Source: Chlamydiota bacterium (GTDB lineage Bacteria > Auribacterota > UBA3054 > B51-G9). From it: a DNA stretch of 21,892 nt. Below are positions 8,968 through 17,600 of this stretch, piece by piece. The first letter of the stretch is position 1, and the number at the start of each line of letters is the position of its first letter. The notes below the pieces were generated by a model. That model made no database searches, was not told the origin of the DNA, and worked only from the letters and a program-made list of their open reading frames with translations. The stretch lies in the NCBI GenBank assembly GCA_003648225.1, contig QMOL01000013.1:1-21892 (forward strand), in the 5' to 3' direction. A program made the translations under genes and the position numbers.

Positions 8968-10032
8968 TCAGTATTTTCCGTATTTCATTGCTGCTTCATA
9001 CATTTTTAACACATTTTTTGTAGGCGAATTGTCCTGCAAAGCGTGTGTTGGCGCGAGCATATATCCTCCGCCGGGCATCATTATTTCCAATGTTTCTTTA
9101 ACATTTTTTTCAACATCGGCAACAGTTCCGTAAGCAACTGGACCTGCAGTGGAAATGCAGCCGTGGAACGCAAGTTTATCACCGAAGTTTTTTTTCAAAT
9201 ATTCAGGCTGCATGTTTTTTGCTTCAGGCTGAAGAGTATCCATTGCCGCCACGCCCATTTCGATAAAATCATCAAATGCCCAGCTGCTTGAGCCGCATGA
9301 ATGAACCATAACGGGAATGTCATAAGTTTTAGCAAGGTCAATGAATTTTTGATGATTCGGTCGAATGTGCTTTCTGAAAAGTTCAATACTGATGAGCGGG
9401 CAATGTTGTGTACCGAGGTCTTCTCCCATCCAAAGCATATCGATTTTTCCTTTTGCTATTTCCAAAGAGCGGCTGATAATTTCGTGAAGAATTTCTACTC
9501 TTCTTTCAATTAAGCGAAGGCATGCGGGGTCGTCAAGCATTAAATCGATGAGGACTTGCTCCATACTTCTGAGCATACTTGTTCCGTTTATTATGTCGGG
9601 AATGCCCGCGTTGCCGAGAATCACGCAGTAATCTTTATATTTTTCGGCGAAATATATAATGGACTGATAATCAAAATCATCAGGGGAAGGCAATGGGAAC
9701 TTTTCAATGTCTTCGATAGTAGCATTTTTAAGAGGAAAATCACAGAAATCCCAATAACCACCCGATTCGTTTTTAATCCAACGACAATGAATTCCCCACT
9801 CGTTTATATGTCTGTCGGGAATATCCTCATGAAGTTTTGGCCCGGTGTATGCCGGGAAAACTTGCCGGAAATCTACGTTGAGCGCTTTACGCAAACCTTC
9901 ATCATCATCAGCGGTAAGTCCAAAATGTTTTTTTAGTCGTGAGTCAATTCCGGGGTTAGAAAGATAGTTAATCGAAACTCTGTCCGGCGTTTGGTGATTT
10001 ACTGCAAGAAGAACACGTTGTTTTGAGGTCAT
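8968..10032 (-). CDS. MtaA/uroporphyrinogen decarboxylase-like methyltransferase
   Basis: A 354-residue single-domain protein of the URO-D superfamily, TIM-barrel type. It opens with MTSKQRVLLAVNHQTPDRVS, the standard start of the MtaA/CmuA-like branch rather than true HemE. The zinc ligand pattern of the corrinoid methyltransferases is present: H244-x-C246 (VHSCGSS) and C292 (FHGCIST), with E204/D205 in WMGEDLG nearby. Known relatives move methyl groups from corrinoid proteins or methylated compounds to coenzyme M or tetrahydrofolate-type acceptors. PVC bacteria carry many paralogues of unknown substrate next to sugar genes, so demethylation of methylated sugars or aromatics is a reasonable guess here, not a demonstrated role. 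No corrinoid protein gene is in the window. It lies 51 bases behind the sialidase/GH43 lipoprotein gene in the same direction and has no Shine-Dalgarno. Confidence 0.85.
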   Translation of the reverse strand: MTSKQRVLLAVNHQTPDRVSINYLSNPGIDSRLKKHFGLTADDDEGLRKALNVDFRQVFPAYTGPKLHEDIPDRHINEWGIHCRWIKNESGGYWDFCDFPLKNATIEDIEKFPLPSPDDFDYQSIIYFAEKYKDYCVILGNAGIPDIINGTSMLRSMEQVLIDLMLDDPACLRLIERRVEILHEIISRSLEIAKGKIDMLWMGEDLGTQHCPLISIELFRKHIRPNHQKFIDLAKTYDIPVMVHSCGSSSWAFDDFIEMGVAAMDTLQPEAKNMQPEYLKKNFGDKLAFHGCISTAGPVAYGTVADVEKNVKETLEIMMPGGGYMLAPTHALQDNSPTKNVLKMYEAAMKYGKY

Positions 10033-10053
10033 TGTAAAAGAGTGTTAAATTAA

Positions 10054-10077
10054 ATGGACGAAATGGACATGATGGAC
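10054..10077. repeat. 9-base-period ATGGAC tract
   Basis: ATGGAC occurs at 10054, 10063 and 10072, exactly 9 bases apart, in the 51-base gap between two minus-strand genes. It resembles the minus-strand tract at 2307-2336. The plus-strand reading frame that begins here (MDEMDMMDN) comes from the repeat and is not a gene. Confidence 0.6.
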
Positions 10078-10083
10078 AACCGA

Positions 10084-12003
10084 TTATGGTCCGTTTGGCA
10101 CCGGCTGTTTTTCAACTGTCGGTCCGTTAACTACAAGAATATCGGGTCCGCCTTTTGGGTTTTTCTTAAAATATGCTCTGTCAAGCGCGAGCTTGCGTGG
10201 CCAGACAGAATTGGTAGAATTATGAACATGATACGCGATAAACATTTCAGAATTATCGGGCGAAAGAACGAACATGCCGTTTCCGGGTCCATGAACCTTT
10301 TCTGTAGCGCTTAAGATTGGATTACCTTTATATTTTTTCCATGGTCCGGTCGGTTTCTTTGATGTCGCGTAACCGACAGCGTAATCTTTGCTCATAAAAT
10401 GATTTGCCGTGTAAGTCAAATAATAATAACCGTTGTGCTTTAATGTATAAGCTCCTTCAGTAACAAAAGCGCGGGGTTTATTTGGTCCGCGCTCCCAAGT
10501 TCCTTCTTCTGATTCTAAGCAGAATTTAATTGTTTTGTTTTTCATAGAGAGCAGGTCTTTAGAAAGTTCGGCCATATAGACTTTGTTCCCACCTTCGAGA
10601 CGGATAAAATAAATATACGCTTTACCATTATCATCGATAAAAACCGAACCGTCAATTTCTTTTGGAGATTTGTGCATCGGCTTTTTTTCTTTTTGTTTGA
10701 AAGGACCGAGAGGGGAATTGCTTACGGCCACTATTAAATGTTCTTCGGTTGTGGGATACATATAGAATTTCCCGTTTTTCTCAACAACGTCTCCGCCCCA
10801 GAACATTTTGTTTCCCCAGACATCATCTTTATAAAGAGCAAGACCATTCGGCCCTTTCCCGCAAGGACCTTCCCAATTTACTAAATCTTTAGATTTGTAA
10901 ACCGGAATTCCGAGATCGGTCAAATAAGTTTCAGCGGTGCAATACAAGTAATAAGTATTTTTATATTTTAAAATAAAAGGATCGGCGCAGGTTTTCACCT
11001 GAGTATTTTCATTTGAGAACATTTTTTGTTTGGCTTTTTTTAAAAAACTTTTTTCGGGAAAACCACGACGGATTTTTACTCCCGCCCTCATCATATATAT
11101 TATTCCTTTTTTATATTTGACGTTTTCATCAGTTTGAAATGAGGCGATTAACCTGCCGTCTTCAAGACGCGCGATGCCCGGTGCTGAAGCCGACCATTTT
11201 GATTTTCCGCTTTTGTTATGAGCTTCATAAACCAGCGGACATTTTTTTGACCAGGTTCTGCCGTTGTCTTTTGAAAATGTGCATCGAACAACAACGAGCT
11301 TATCTTTAGTTTCTCCGCTTTCAAAATCAGCTACAATTGTTCCGTTTGGAAGTTGAACAATTCCGGGCATTCCGTCCCCTTTTTTACAAGTTGCGACTTT
11401 AATTTTCTTTTTGCTCCACGTTTTTCCGTTGTTTTTCGAGTAACGCATAACGATACCATGATCACGCCCATCGGCATAATAACATTGAAGTTCTCCGTTC
11501 GGCAGTTGTAAGAAAATGGGTTCCCAGACACCATCGAGATAATACGAAGTTTTTTTATAATTTTCAACTATCGAATAATAATACCACGTTTTTCCATTGT
11601 TATCACTCGCGTAAACAGGCAGACGGTAATTTACATTTTTATTCGGAAGAGGGATGTGATCACGAAACACGACTAAAATCCTTCCGCTTTGAAGCTGAAG
11701 CGGAAAAGCGTTCGCGAAATCATGTTTATTTGTTGTAAAAGCGATTCGGGTCGGTCTTGACCAGGTAACACCGTCATCTGAACTTTTAATCATAGAGATG
11801 GCGACTCCGCCTTTTATACCATGTTCAAATGTAAGCATAAGAGACCCATCGCGAAGTTCAGCCATTCTGGGATAGTTGCCGGGAACTATTTTTTTTGCTT
11901 CTTCCCATTTGATGCCGTCTGCAGCAATAATGGATTTGGCGGTTATGGTTTTGCAAGAGCATAAAATACAGGAACAAACAGTGAGAAGCATGAATAACTT
12001 CAT
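10084..12003 (-). CDS. Lipoprotein fusing a sialidase-like (BNR) domain with a GH43 glycosidase
   Basis: Two beta-propeller domains in one lipoprotein. The ATG at 12001-12003 has GGAG 6 bases upstream and is preferred; the ATG at 12015 adds four residues (MEKY). Numbering below counts from that upstream ATG. The leader ends LCS-C21 (lipobox). Residues about 30-310 carry four Asp-boxes, at 79-85 (SDDGVTW), 137-144, 193-200 and 248-255, as in sialidases and related BNR propellers; the arginine triad is not evident, so sialidase activity is doubtful. From about 340 a GH43-type domain follows, with the expected acids D345 in ADPF, D455 in EIDGSVF and E520 in VTEGAY. Family 43 enzymes act on arabinans, xylans or galactans. 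The N-terminal propeller may be shortened where the two domains join. It has its own promoter, divergent from the jet operon. Confidence 0.85.
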   Translation of the reverse strand: MKLFMLLTVCSCILCSCKTITAKSIIAADGIKWEEAKKIVPGNYPRMAELRDGSLMLTFEHGIKGGVAISMIKSSDDGVTWSRPTRIAFTTNKHDFANAFPLQLQSGRILVVFRDHIPLPNKNVNYRLPVYASDNNGKTWYYYSIVENYKKTSYYLDGVWEPIFLQLPNGELQCYYADGRDHGIVMRYSKNNGKTWSKKKIKVATCKKGDGMPGIVQLPNGTIVADFESGETKDKLVVVRCTFSKDNGRTWSKKCPLVYEAHNKSGKSKWSASAPGIARLEDGRLIASFQTDENVKYKKGIIYMMRAGVKIRRGFPEKSFLKKAKQKMFSNENTQVKTCADPFILKYKNTYYLYCTAETYLTDLGIPVYKSKDLVNWEGPCGKGPNGLALYKDDVWGNKMFWGGDVVEKNGKFYMYPTTEEHLIVAVSNSPLGPFKQKEKKPMHKSPKEIDGSVFIDDNGKAYIYFIRLEGGNKVYMAELSKDLLSMKNKTIKFCLESEEGTWERGPNKPRAFVTEGAYTLKHNGYYYLTYTANHFMSKDYAVGYATSKKPTGPWKKYKGNPILSATEKVHGPGNGMFVLSPDNSEMFIAYHVHNSTNSVWPRKLALDRAYFKKNPKGGPDILVVNGPTVEKQPVPNGP

Positions 12004-12048
12004 ATATTTCTCCATGAAATTTAGTCAGTAAGTTAATAAGTAGAATTT

Positions 12049-12077
12049 ATAATAGTAAAAAATATGTTTTTTTGCAA
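12049..12077 (-). promoter_or_regulatory. Sigma70-like promoter of the sialidase/GH43 lipoprotein gene
   Basis: On the minus strand TTGCAA (12072-12077), a 17-base spacer and TATTAT (12049-12054) lie about 45 bases before the ATG at 12003. It is back to back with the jet promoter at 12130-12158, with about 50 bases between the two -35 elements, a spacing at which one regulator could act on both. Confidence 0.6.
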
Positions 12078-12129
12078 TATGGGGAAAGACAGAAGGGCAA
12101 AATATTCAATATTCAATATCAAATGTATA

Positions 12130-12158
12130 TTGCACTTTCGGGTGTTATTTGATACAAT
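12130..12158 (+). promoter_or_regulatory. Strong sigma70-like promoter of the jet operon
   Basis: TTGCAC (12130-12135), a 17-base spacer and TACAAT (12153-12158) match the consensus at 4 of 6 and 5 of 6 positions with ideal spacing. Transcription would start near 12165. A TTG codon at 12149 that could open the jetA frame lies inside this promoter and so cannot be in the message. Confidence 0.65.
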
Positions 12159-12196
12159 ATCTTGTGTTTAAAATAATATTGTTTTTGGTGAAAAAA

Positions 12197-13813
12197 ATGG
12201 CAAAAAAATTGAAAAAAAATAAAGATTCTATCCATAACATAAAAAAAGAAAACTCTTTTACCGAAAATTTCTTCGATGAATTTATTTCCGATCAACCGGA
12301 ATTGTTTCGTGTAGTTGCACCAATACCGGACTTTATCGGACATGTTTCCCGAGTACAATATGCTTTTCTTTCAACAGAGCGCAGTGAAATTTATGCTGTT
12401 ATTTTAAATTTTCTTTTCCTGAGGCGGCGTGCTCATGAAATTGAGAAGTACCATAATGATGTTTATGACGCAGTTCAACAAACTATTGAAGAACTAACCG
12501 GATCGGATTACACGTTATCGACGTTTCGCGCTGATATGGAACAGCTTGTTTCATGGAATAATCTTGACCGCCGGCTTGAACCATACAGAATGCAGCGGAT
12601 TTCCGACCGCCGTCTTCAAAAATTTCTTTACAAACTAAGCGACGGAACAAGAAGTCTGCTTGACAGCCTTAATTCATTAGTTGCCCCTCATGAGCTTGAC
12701 ATAATAATACTTGATCAAGACAATCTTTACGATATTGAGGAATTTCTTTCCCGTGTGGAAGAAATACGAAGCTCAAAGCTCACGGATGAATATAACTTGC
12801 GTCGCGTCGCGAGATGCTTTGCGGATATTAATGATAAATGTATGTTGATTGCAACTGAGATTACCGAATTCGGAGCCAAAATTGCCGCGTTTAATTCTTC
12901 ACCTTTTCAACTCGAATCCCTGCCGGAAATTATTGATTGGTTAGACAGATATGTTGACCAATATTTACAGCGTGTCGCAAAACACGGCCCGGAATTATAT
13001 CATAGAATTCGCGCGTGGAACAGCGGCCCTTCACGCGAACTGCTCGATATGGCTTTTATGGCAACCCGCGAGCATTATCTGTCAAATCCTTTTGCTCAAC
13101 CGTGGGTTGATAAAATGCAGTCAACCCGCGAGCTTCTCGCGGATACAGTCCCTTTTTTCGCTCCGGAAGGCCTTTTTACAGAGCTGTGCCAGAGAGTGAA
13201 CGAACAGGTCCGCGCTCTTGTCAGAAAAATCAGGCGGCATCTTGACGATATTAGAAGAAGAAATATAAGAATTAAAGCCCTTCGCACAAGAACAAGAGAA
13301 GTTATGCTCTGTGACGAAGATTCAATTGAACAAGTTCGCGCGTGGTTGAAAGAACTTATCAGCAGTGCTAATCAAGTTAATGATAGAAATGGAGGAACAC
13401 CATCACGACGCGTGGCTCCGCCTCGACCGACATACTGGCGCAAGCGCCTGCCGCGCCCGGCATTTAAAAGCAGTATTTTAAAACCAAACACCGGTTCTTT
13501 AGAGCTTAAACGCGAACTTGAAAAATCAAAAATCGCCCGGCTTGGGCGATTTATAAATACCACTCTTCTTAAAGGGGAAAAAGAAAAAACTATCGCTGAA
13601 ATCGAACTTATTGAACCAACGGATGTTCGCTCCTATCTTGATGCTGTAAAAACATATGTTCTTGGACGAAAACGAGATAAAAGTCGTTTGTCGTACAAAT
13701 TGCATCCTCCTAAAACGCGGGAAAACGCGTGCGCGGAATTCGATGGCAAGAAGTGGAAGTTTGTATCACCGAATTACAAAATTACCGCGACTAAAAACGG
13801 GGAAATAAATTGA
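12197..13813 (+). CDS. jetA: JetA-like (MukF/kleisin-type) subunit of a Wadjet/MksBEF-type condensin
   Basis: Likely the kleisin-type subunit that bridges the SMC heads. I start it at the ATG at 12197 (538 residues), with GGTG 6 bases upstream; earlier TTG and GTG codons lie in or close to the promoter. After a basic, Lys-rich N-terminus comes a winged-helix-like region, DMEQLVSWNNLDRRLEPYR and then FLYKLSDGTRSLL, which follows the 'L..L..WGNL...Y.LT..G' pattern I recall for the DUF2397 (TIGR02677) family of the four-gene SMC cassette. The middle is long-helical, as expected of a MukF-like linker. A basic, Pro-rich stretch (RPTYWRKRLPRP) precedes a small C-terminal domain. Position is the main support: it is first in an operon followed by MukE-like and MukB-like genes. 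Sequence similarity to named families is from memory, so the subtype is uncertain. Confidence 0.72.
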   Translation: MAKKLKKNKDSIHNIKKENSFTENFFDEFISDQPELFRVVAPIPDFIGHVSRVQYAFLSTERSEIYAVILNFLFLRRRAHEIEKYHNDVYDAVQQTIEELTGSDYTLSTFRADMEQLVSWNNLDRRLEPYRMQRISDRRLQKFLYKLSDGTRSLLDSLNSLVAPHELDIIILDQDNLYDIEEFLSRVEEIRSSKLTDEYNLRRVARCFADINDKCMLIATEITEFGAKIAAFNSSPFQLESLPEIIDWLDRYVDQYLQRVAKHGPELYHRIRAWNSGPSRELLDMAFMATREHYLSNPFAQPWVDKMQSTRELLADTVPFFAPEGLFTELCQRVNEQVRALVRKIRRHLDDIRRRNIRIKALRTRTREVMLCDEDSIEQVRAWLKELISSANQVNDRNGGTPSRRVAPPRPTYWRKRLPRPAFKSSILKPNTGSLELKRELEKSKIARLGRFINTTLLKGEKEKTIAEIELIEPTDVRSYLDAVKTYVLGRKRDKSRLSYKLHPPKTRENACAEFDGKKWKFVSPNYKITATKNGEIN

Positions 13814-13838
13814 CCTAAGTGACCTAATTGACTTAAAT

Positions 13839-13865
13839 AACGATTAACAATTTACAATTAACAAC
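13839..13865. repeat. AACGATTAAC-type tract before the jetB start
   Basis: AACGATTAACAATTTACAAT followed by TAACAAC repeats a roughly 7- to 9-base AT-rich unit up to the jetB ATG. It resembles 2351-2373. It fills most of the 53-base jetA-jetB gap and leaves no room for a Shine-Dalgarno. Confidence 0.5.
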
Positions 13866-13866
13866 T

Positions 13867-14553
13867 ATGGATTTCGATGAACAATTTCAGGAAGGAACTG
13901 ATAAATATCTCGAACAACTAAACTTGTATCATGTTCGCGCTGTTCTAAATATTTTGACTGAATCGCCTTTCTTTTACAGAAAAGACGATATCGATCTGTT
14001 CGATTATGTCAGAAGACATCAGGATGACTTTCACCAGTTCTTTACTCATTTCTTCGGCTGGGAATTATACGTTGACAGAAAGGTCGCGCGATTGATAAAA
14101 CCGCAGGAATTTAATAACGCTTTGCGGCCAAACCAGCGTGATTTATTCGATTTAACCCGCCGGGACGAATGTACAGCATTTTTACTTCTTGTTGAATTTT
14201 ATGAGAAGACATTACGCGACCTTCACGCAAGTTATGACGATGAAGGTTCAATAAGATTTCTTCTCGCGGATTTTGTTCAGTATGGCATTAACAGATTTAT
14301 AGAAGAACTTGGTGATAATATTCACGCGGACAAAACAATTCTCGAAGCCTGTCGCCGCCTTTTCCCGAAACTTGTTCGATATAGATTTATTGTTCAGGTT
14401 GAAAAAGCAGATGTTGCTGATGATGAAATTCTGCCCGGCGGAATGAAAGAGCATGTGATGTATGAATTCTTACCTGGGATTCATTGCTATCGTCCTGACA
14501 TTCTTACTTTTAAAGAAATAATGAAACTTTACACTCCGGAAAACAAAGAATAA
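13867..14553 (+). CDS. jetB: JetB-like (MukE-type) subunit of the condensin
   Basis: A 228-residue protein in the MukE position between the kleisin-like and SMC genes. In such complexes it binds the kleisin and DNA and helps open and close the ring. Residues about 47-79 contain YVRRHQDDFHQFF, then GWELYVDRKVARLIKP. This is close to the 'vRrH...FF...GW.L.vdr..ARL.K.P' pattern I recall for DUF2398 (TIGR02678), the small partner in the TIGR02677-02680 cassette; DUF4194 is the alternative. The rest reads as two winged-helix-like halves, the second with a long acidic insert near VEKADVADDE. No signal peptide or membrane segment. The ATG follows a repeat tract and has no Shine-Dalgarno. Confidence 0.72.
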   Translation: MDFDEQFQEGTDKYLEQLNLYHVRAVLNILTESPFFYRKDDIDLFDYVRRHQDDFHQFFTHFFGWELYVDRKVARLIKPQEFNNALRPNQRDLFDLTRRDECTAFLLLVEFYEKTLRDLHASYDDEGSIRFLLADFVQYGINRFIEELGDNIHADKTILEACRRLFPKLVRYRFIVQVEKADVADDEILPGGMKEHVMYEFLPGIHCYRPDILTFKEIMKLYTPENKE

Positions 14554-14631
14554 TGTATTGGGTAATCAGTTATGGCACCGATAAGTCTTATTCAACTTAT
14601 AAGTCCAATTAATCCAAAATCTACCTGGCAT

Positions 14632-14660
14632 CCCGGCATACGCGGGACACATACGCCGGG
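14632..14660 (+). repeat. Copy 2 of the 19-base palindromic repeat, in the jetB-jetC gap
   Basis: CCCGGCATACGCGGGACAC at 14632-14650 is followed by a second arm GCCGGG (14655-14660) that can pair with the opening CCCGGC. The rest of the 135-base gap between jetB and jetC holds two ATAAGTC direct repeats (near 14580 and 14598), two AATCCAAAAT 10-mers (14611 and 14672) and no credible gene. Confidence 0.65.
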
Positions 14661-14688
14661 CGCTAACGCGAAATCCAAAATATAAACG

Positions 14689-17600
14689 ATGACTACTAAA
14701 TTCCAATCCCTTGACGCATACAGTTGTTATGAAATGCGCGAACTTAGGTTGATTAATTTTCATAATTTCACCGATGAAACTATCGACATTAAAGGCAGCT
14801 TATTCCTTATCGGAAATAACGGGACAGGCAAAACAACCATTATTGACGCTCTGCATCTTATCCTCACCGGCGGACAACAACTCACTTATAATGCCGCTAC
14901 TATCTTCGGACCAAGATCCGAAGCGGGAAGAACTCTTGCCGGCGTAATCCTTCGTCATGATTTTGAAAGCGGGAAAGTTGTTCGTGAAAACGGTGCGGTA
15001 GGCTATGCCGCGCTCGAACTTTGGCACCCGAAAATGAAGCATGTTGTAACAATTGGTATCGGAGCTTTTGTTCAAAGTCTTGATCAGCGTCCGGAAGTAT
15101 GGGGATTTATAATTGAGAAATCGCTGAAAGATATTCCTCTGACTATTCGAGCCAATCCTGAAGAAAGTGAAAATCCGCTTTACAGGCCCGTTGATAAGCG
15201 CGAATTGATACAACTTATAGGTAAACCGCATGTTTATGATATTGGAAGATACAGGACTCAAATTGCTAATAGACTTTTCGGCGGACGTGAAAATTTCGAA
15301 CGCGTTGCGGACTTGCTGAAAGCGAGTAAATCTTATAAAGAACTTGTGGTTAAGGCGAGAAATTTTGAAGGGCTCTTTGCTTTTCTTCTTCCCGCGCCTG
15401 ACCACAAAGTTTTTCAGGATATTGAGTCAACACTTCATAATCTTGACAAAATTGAAGCTGATTTGAAAGCGCTAAAACAGGAAAAAGACCTTCTTGAAGA
15501 AGCGTTACAGGTGGTTCAGAGAATTAGCGAAGCTCGGGAAGCAATTGAACGTTATAAATATATTCAGGCACGTTCGGCTTACGAAAATACCGATAAAGAA
15601 GCTGTTAGAATCCAACGCGCAATCCATCGATATGAGCAGGCAATCGCTGATTCAAAAAATCAACTCGAAACAATCGTTCCTCAACTTGAGCAAACACGCT
15701 CGGTTTTGGCGGAGTTACAAATCGGAGAACCGGGACGATTACTTGAAGAGATGAAACGTCTTGAATTGGAGAGAAATCGTGTTACTAAAGAGTTAAATGC
15801 CAGAGAAGCAGAAACAGAAGCTGAATCTACAAAATATAATAATATCAAACGAGAAGCAACTTCCGCGCGGAATAATCTTTCTGACCTGCTGCGTGAACAA
15901 CTTAGAACTCTTGATAGAATTTCTGTTCCTCAAGTTTCATCGGATCTTGATGTTAAAGCGTTTGACGGCGCGCTAAGCACGTTAAAAGAAGCTTATCGTC
16001 AGGTCCAGTCAAATCAGGAAATGGAAACAACTGAACTTCAGCGGCTTTTAAACAGATTGCTCGCGCAAATTGATCTCGCCTTTGATAAAGTTGATAATAA
16101 AAAACAGCCCGTCCTATTGCGTAAAAATGAACTGAGACGCGAACGCGAAAAAATTGAAATGAAAACAATCGGCGCCGGACGCTCGGTAGAACTATTACCT
16201 AAAATCTCCTCTTACGCTGATTTCGCAGCTGAGCTTGACGCTAAAAACATCGTTTGGTCTCCTTTGTACCGGCTTATCGATTTTAAGAAAAAAACTCCAC
16301 CGCAACTTATGGATGTTATTGAAGCCTGGCTCGGAGAAAATTTTCTCGGTGCCGTTTTCGTTGAACAGAATAGATTAGATGAAGTAATCGAACTAGCCTG
16401 CGCGAAATATCCAAATATCATTATTGCCGATACTGCCGCGTTAGAAAAAGCAAAACCGAAAGCCGCGGCCGCAGGTTCTATTGCTTCAATGCTTGATGCC
16501 GGAAAAGACAAACTTGTACGAAAATTTCTTGACATAAATTTGAGTAATATAAAAATAAAAGATGCCGATAAAAAAATAAAATCAGGTGACTGGATCGCTC
16601 TCGATGGTATCGCATACCATAACTTGGCTTATAGACGAGTCGCGCAGCCCGCGCGGGGATTGCTCGGAGTTGTTCGCAGGCAGAAAGCTCTTGAAACATC
16701 GCAAAATGAGCGAGGAGCAAAGCTGGCAGAAATAGATTCCAAAATAAAAGATGTTTCTGAACAACTTGAAACTTTTGAAAATATCTCGAAACAATTTAAA
16801 ACAATTCGAGATGATATTGAACAAAGAATCTCTCCATGGCGCGTTGCTCACCGATTTCAAAGATATGAAACTTTGACATCGCAGCTTGAAGATGTTAAAG
16901 AAAGAATCTCAAAAGTGAAAACAATAACGCGCCGTTCGCAAAAAAGAATCGCTCAGCTGACCGAACAGATTGATGCAATTAAAGAAAATGAGAATGCGCA
17001 AACAACCGGCGACTTGACAAAGCAAATCAATAATACAAGAAAACAAGTCATTTCACTCGAGCGTGAACGGGATAAAGCGAATGAAGTTATTGCCAGAAAT
17101 AATGAACGACTCGATATCACAAAACAGCAAGCGGAAGATATTGATTCGCATCGCAACGAACTTAAAATTCAACTTCAAAAGCAGCATGACCTGTTAAAAG
17201 AAATTGTCTCAATTGATCATAAACAAGATATTGAACATTATATCGATATTGTTTGTGAAGGCAGATCAATTAAAATATCAAAACTTAATGAATATATTCG
17301 CGAACAGGAAAGAACCGTCAATCGCGAAATTGGAAGTCTGGTCGGCTTGGAAGGCGATGTAAATAAAGGGCGAGGCGGACTTCTGCATCACGAACTCCTA
17401 TGGGCGAAATACGCTTTCACTTATAATGAGTCTACAAATGAATTGAATGACCAAAATAATGAAACTGCTGCAGATCTTTATGATAAACTGCTCATTCAAG
17501 TTGAAAATATCGAAGGCGTGGTAAGCGAAAGAAGAAGAAAACTTCTTGAAAAAACTATCCTCGGCGATTTGTCAAATCAATATACACGCGACCTTTACAG

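Noticed and set aside
8954..8970. CTGATT/AATCAG hairpin at the end of the methyltransferase gene as a terminator
   Set aside because: Short AT-rich stem that overlaps the stop codon and has no following T-run on the transcribed strand.
10054..10314. 86-residue plus-strand frame starting MDEMDMMDN
   Set aside because: The start comes from the ATGGAC tract and the remainder is antisense to the GH43 domain.
12149..12196. TTG start extending the jetA frame by 16 residues
   Set aside because: The TTG lies inside the -35/-10 spacer of a good promoter, so it would precede the transcript start. The extra residues are hydrophobic and unlike the basic start that follows.
14800..15405. 201-residue open frame on the minus strand inside jetC
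   Set aside because: It is fully antisense to the well-supported SMC head, shows no recognisable motif, and its composition fits a shadow frame.
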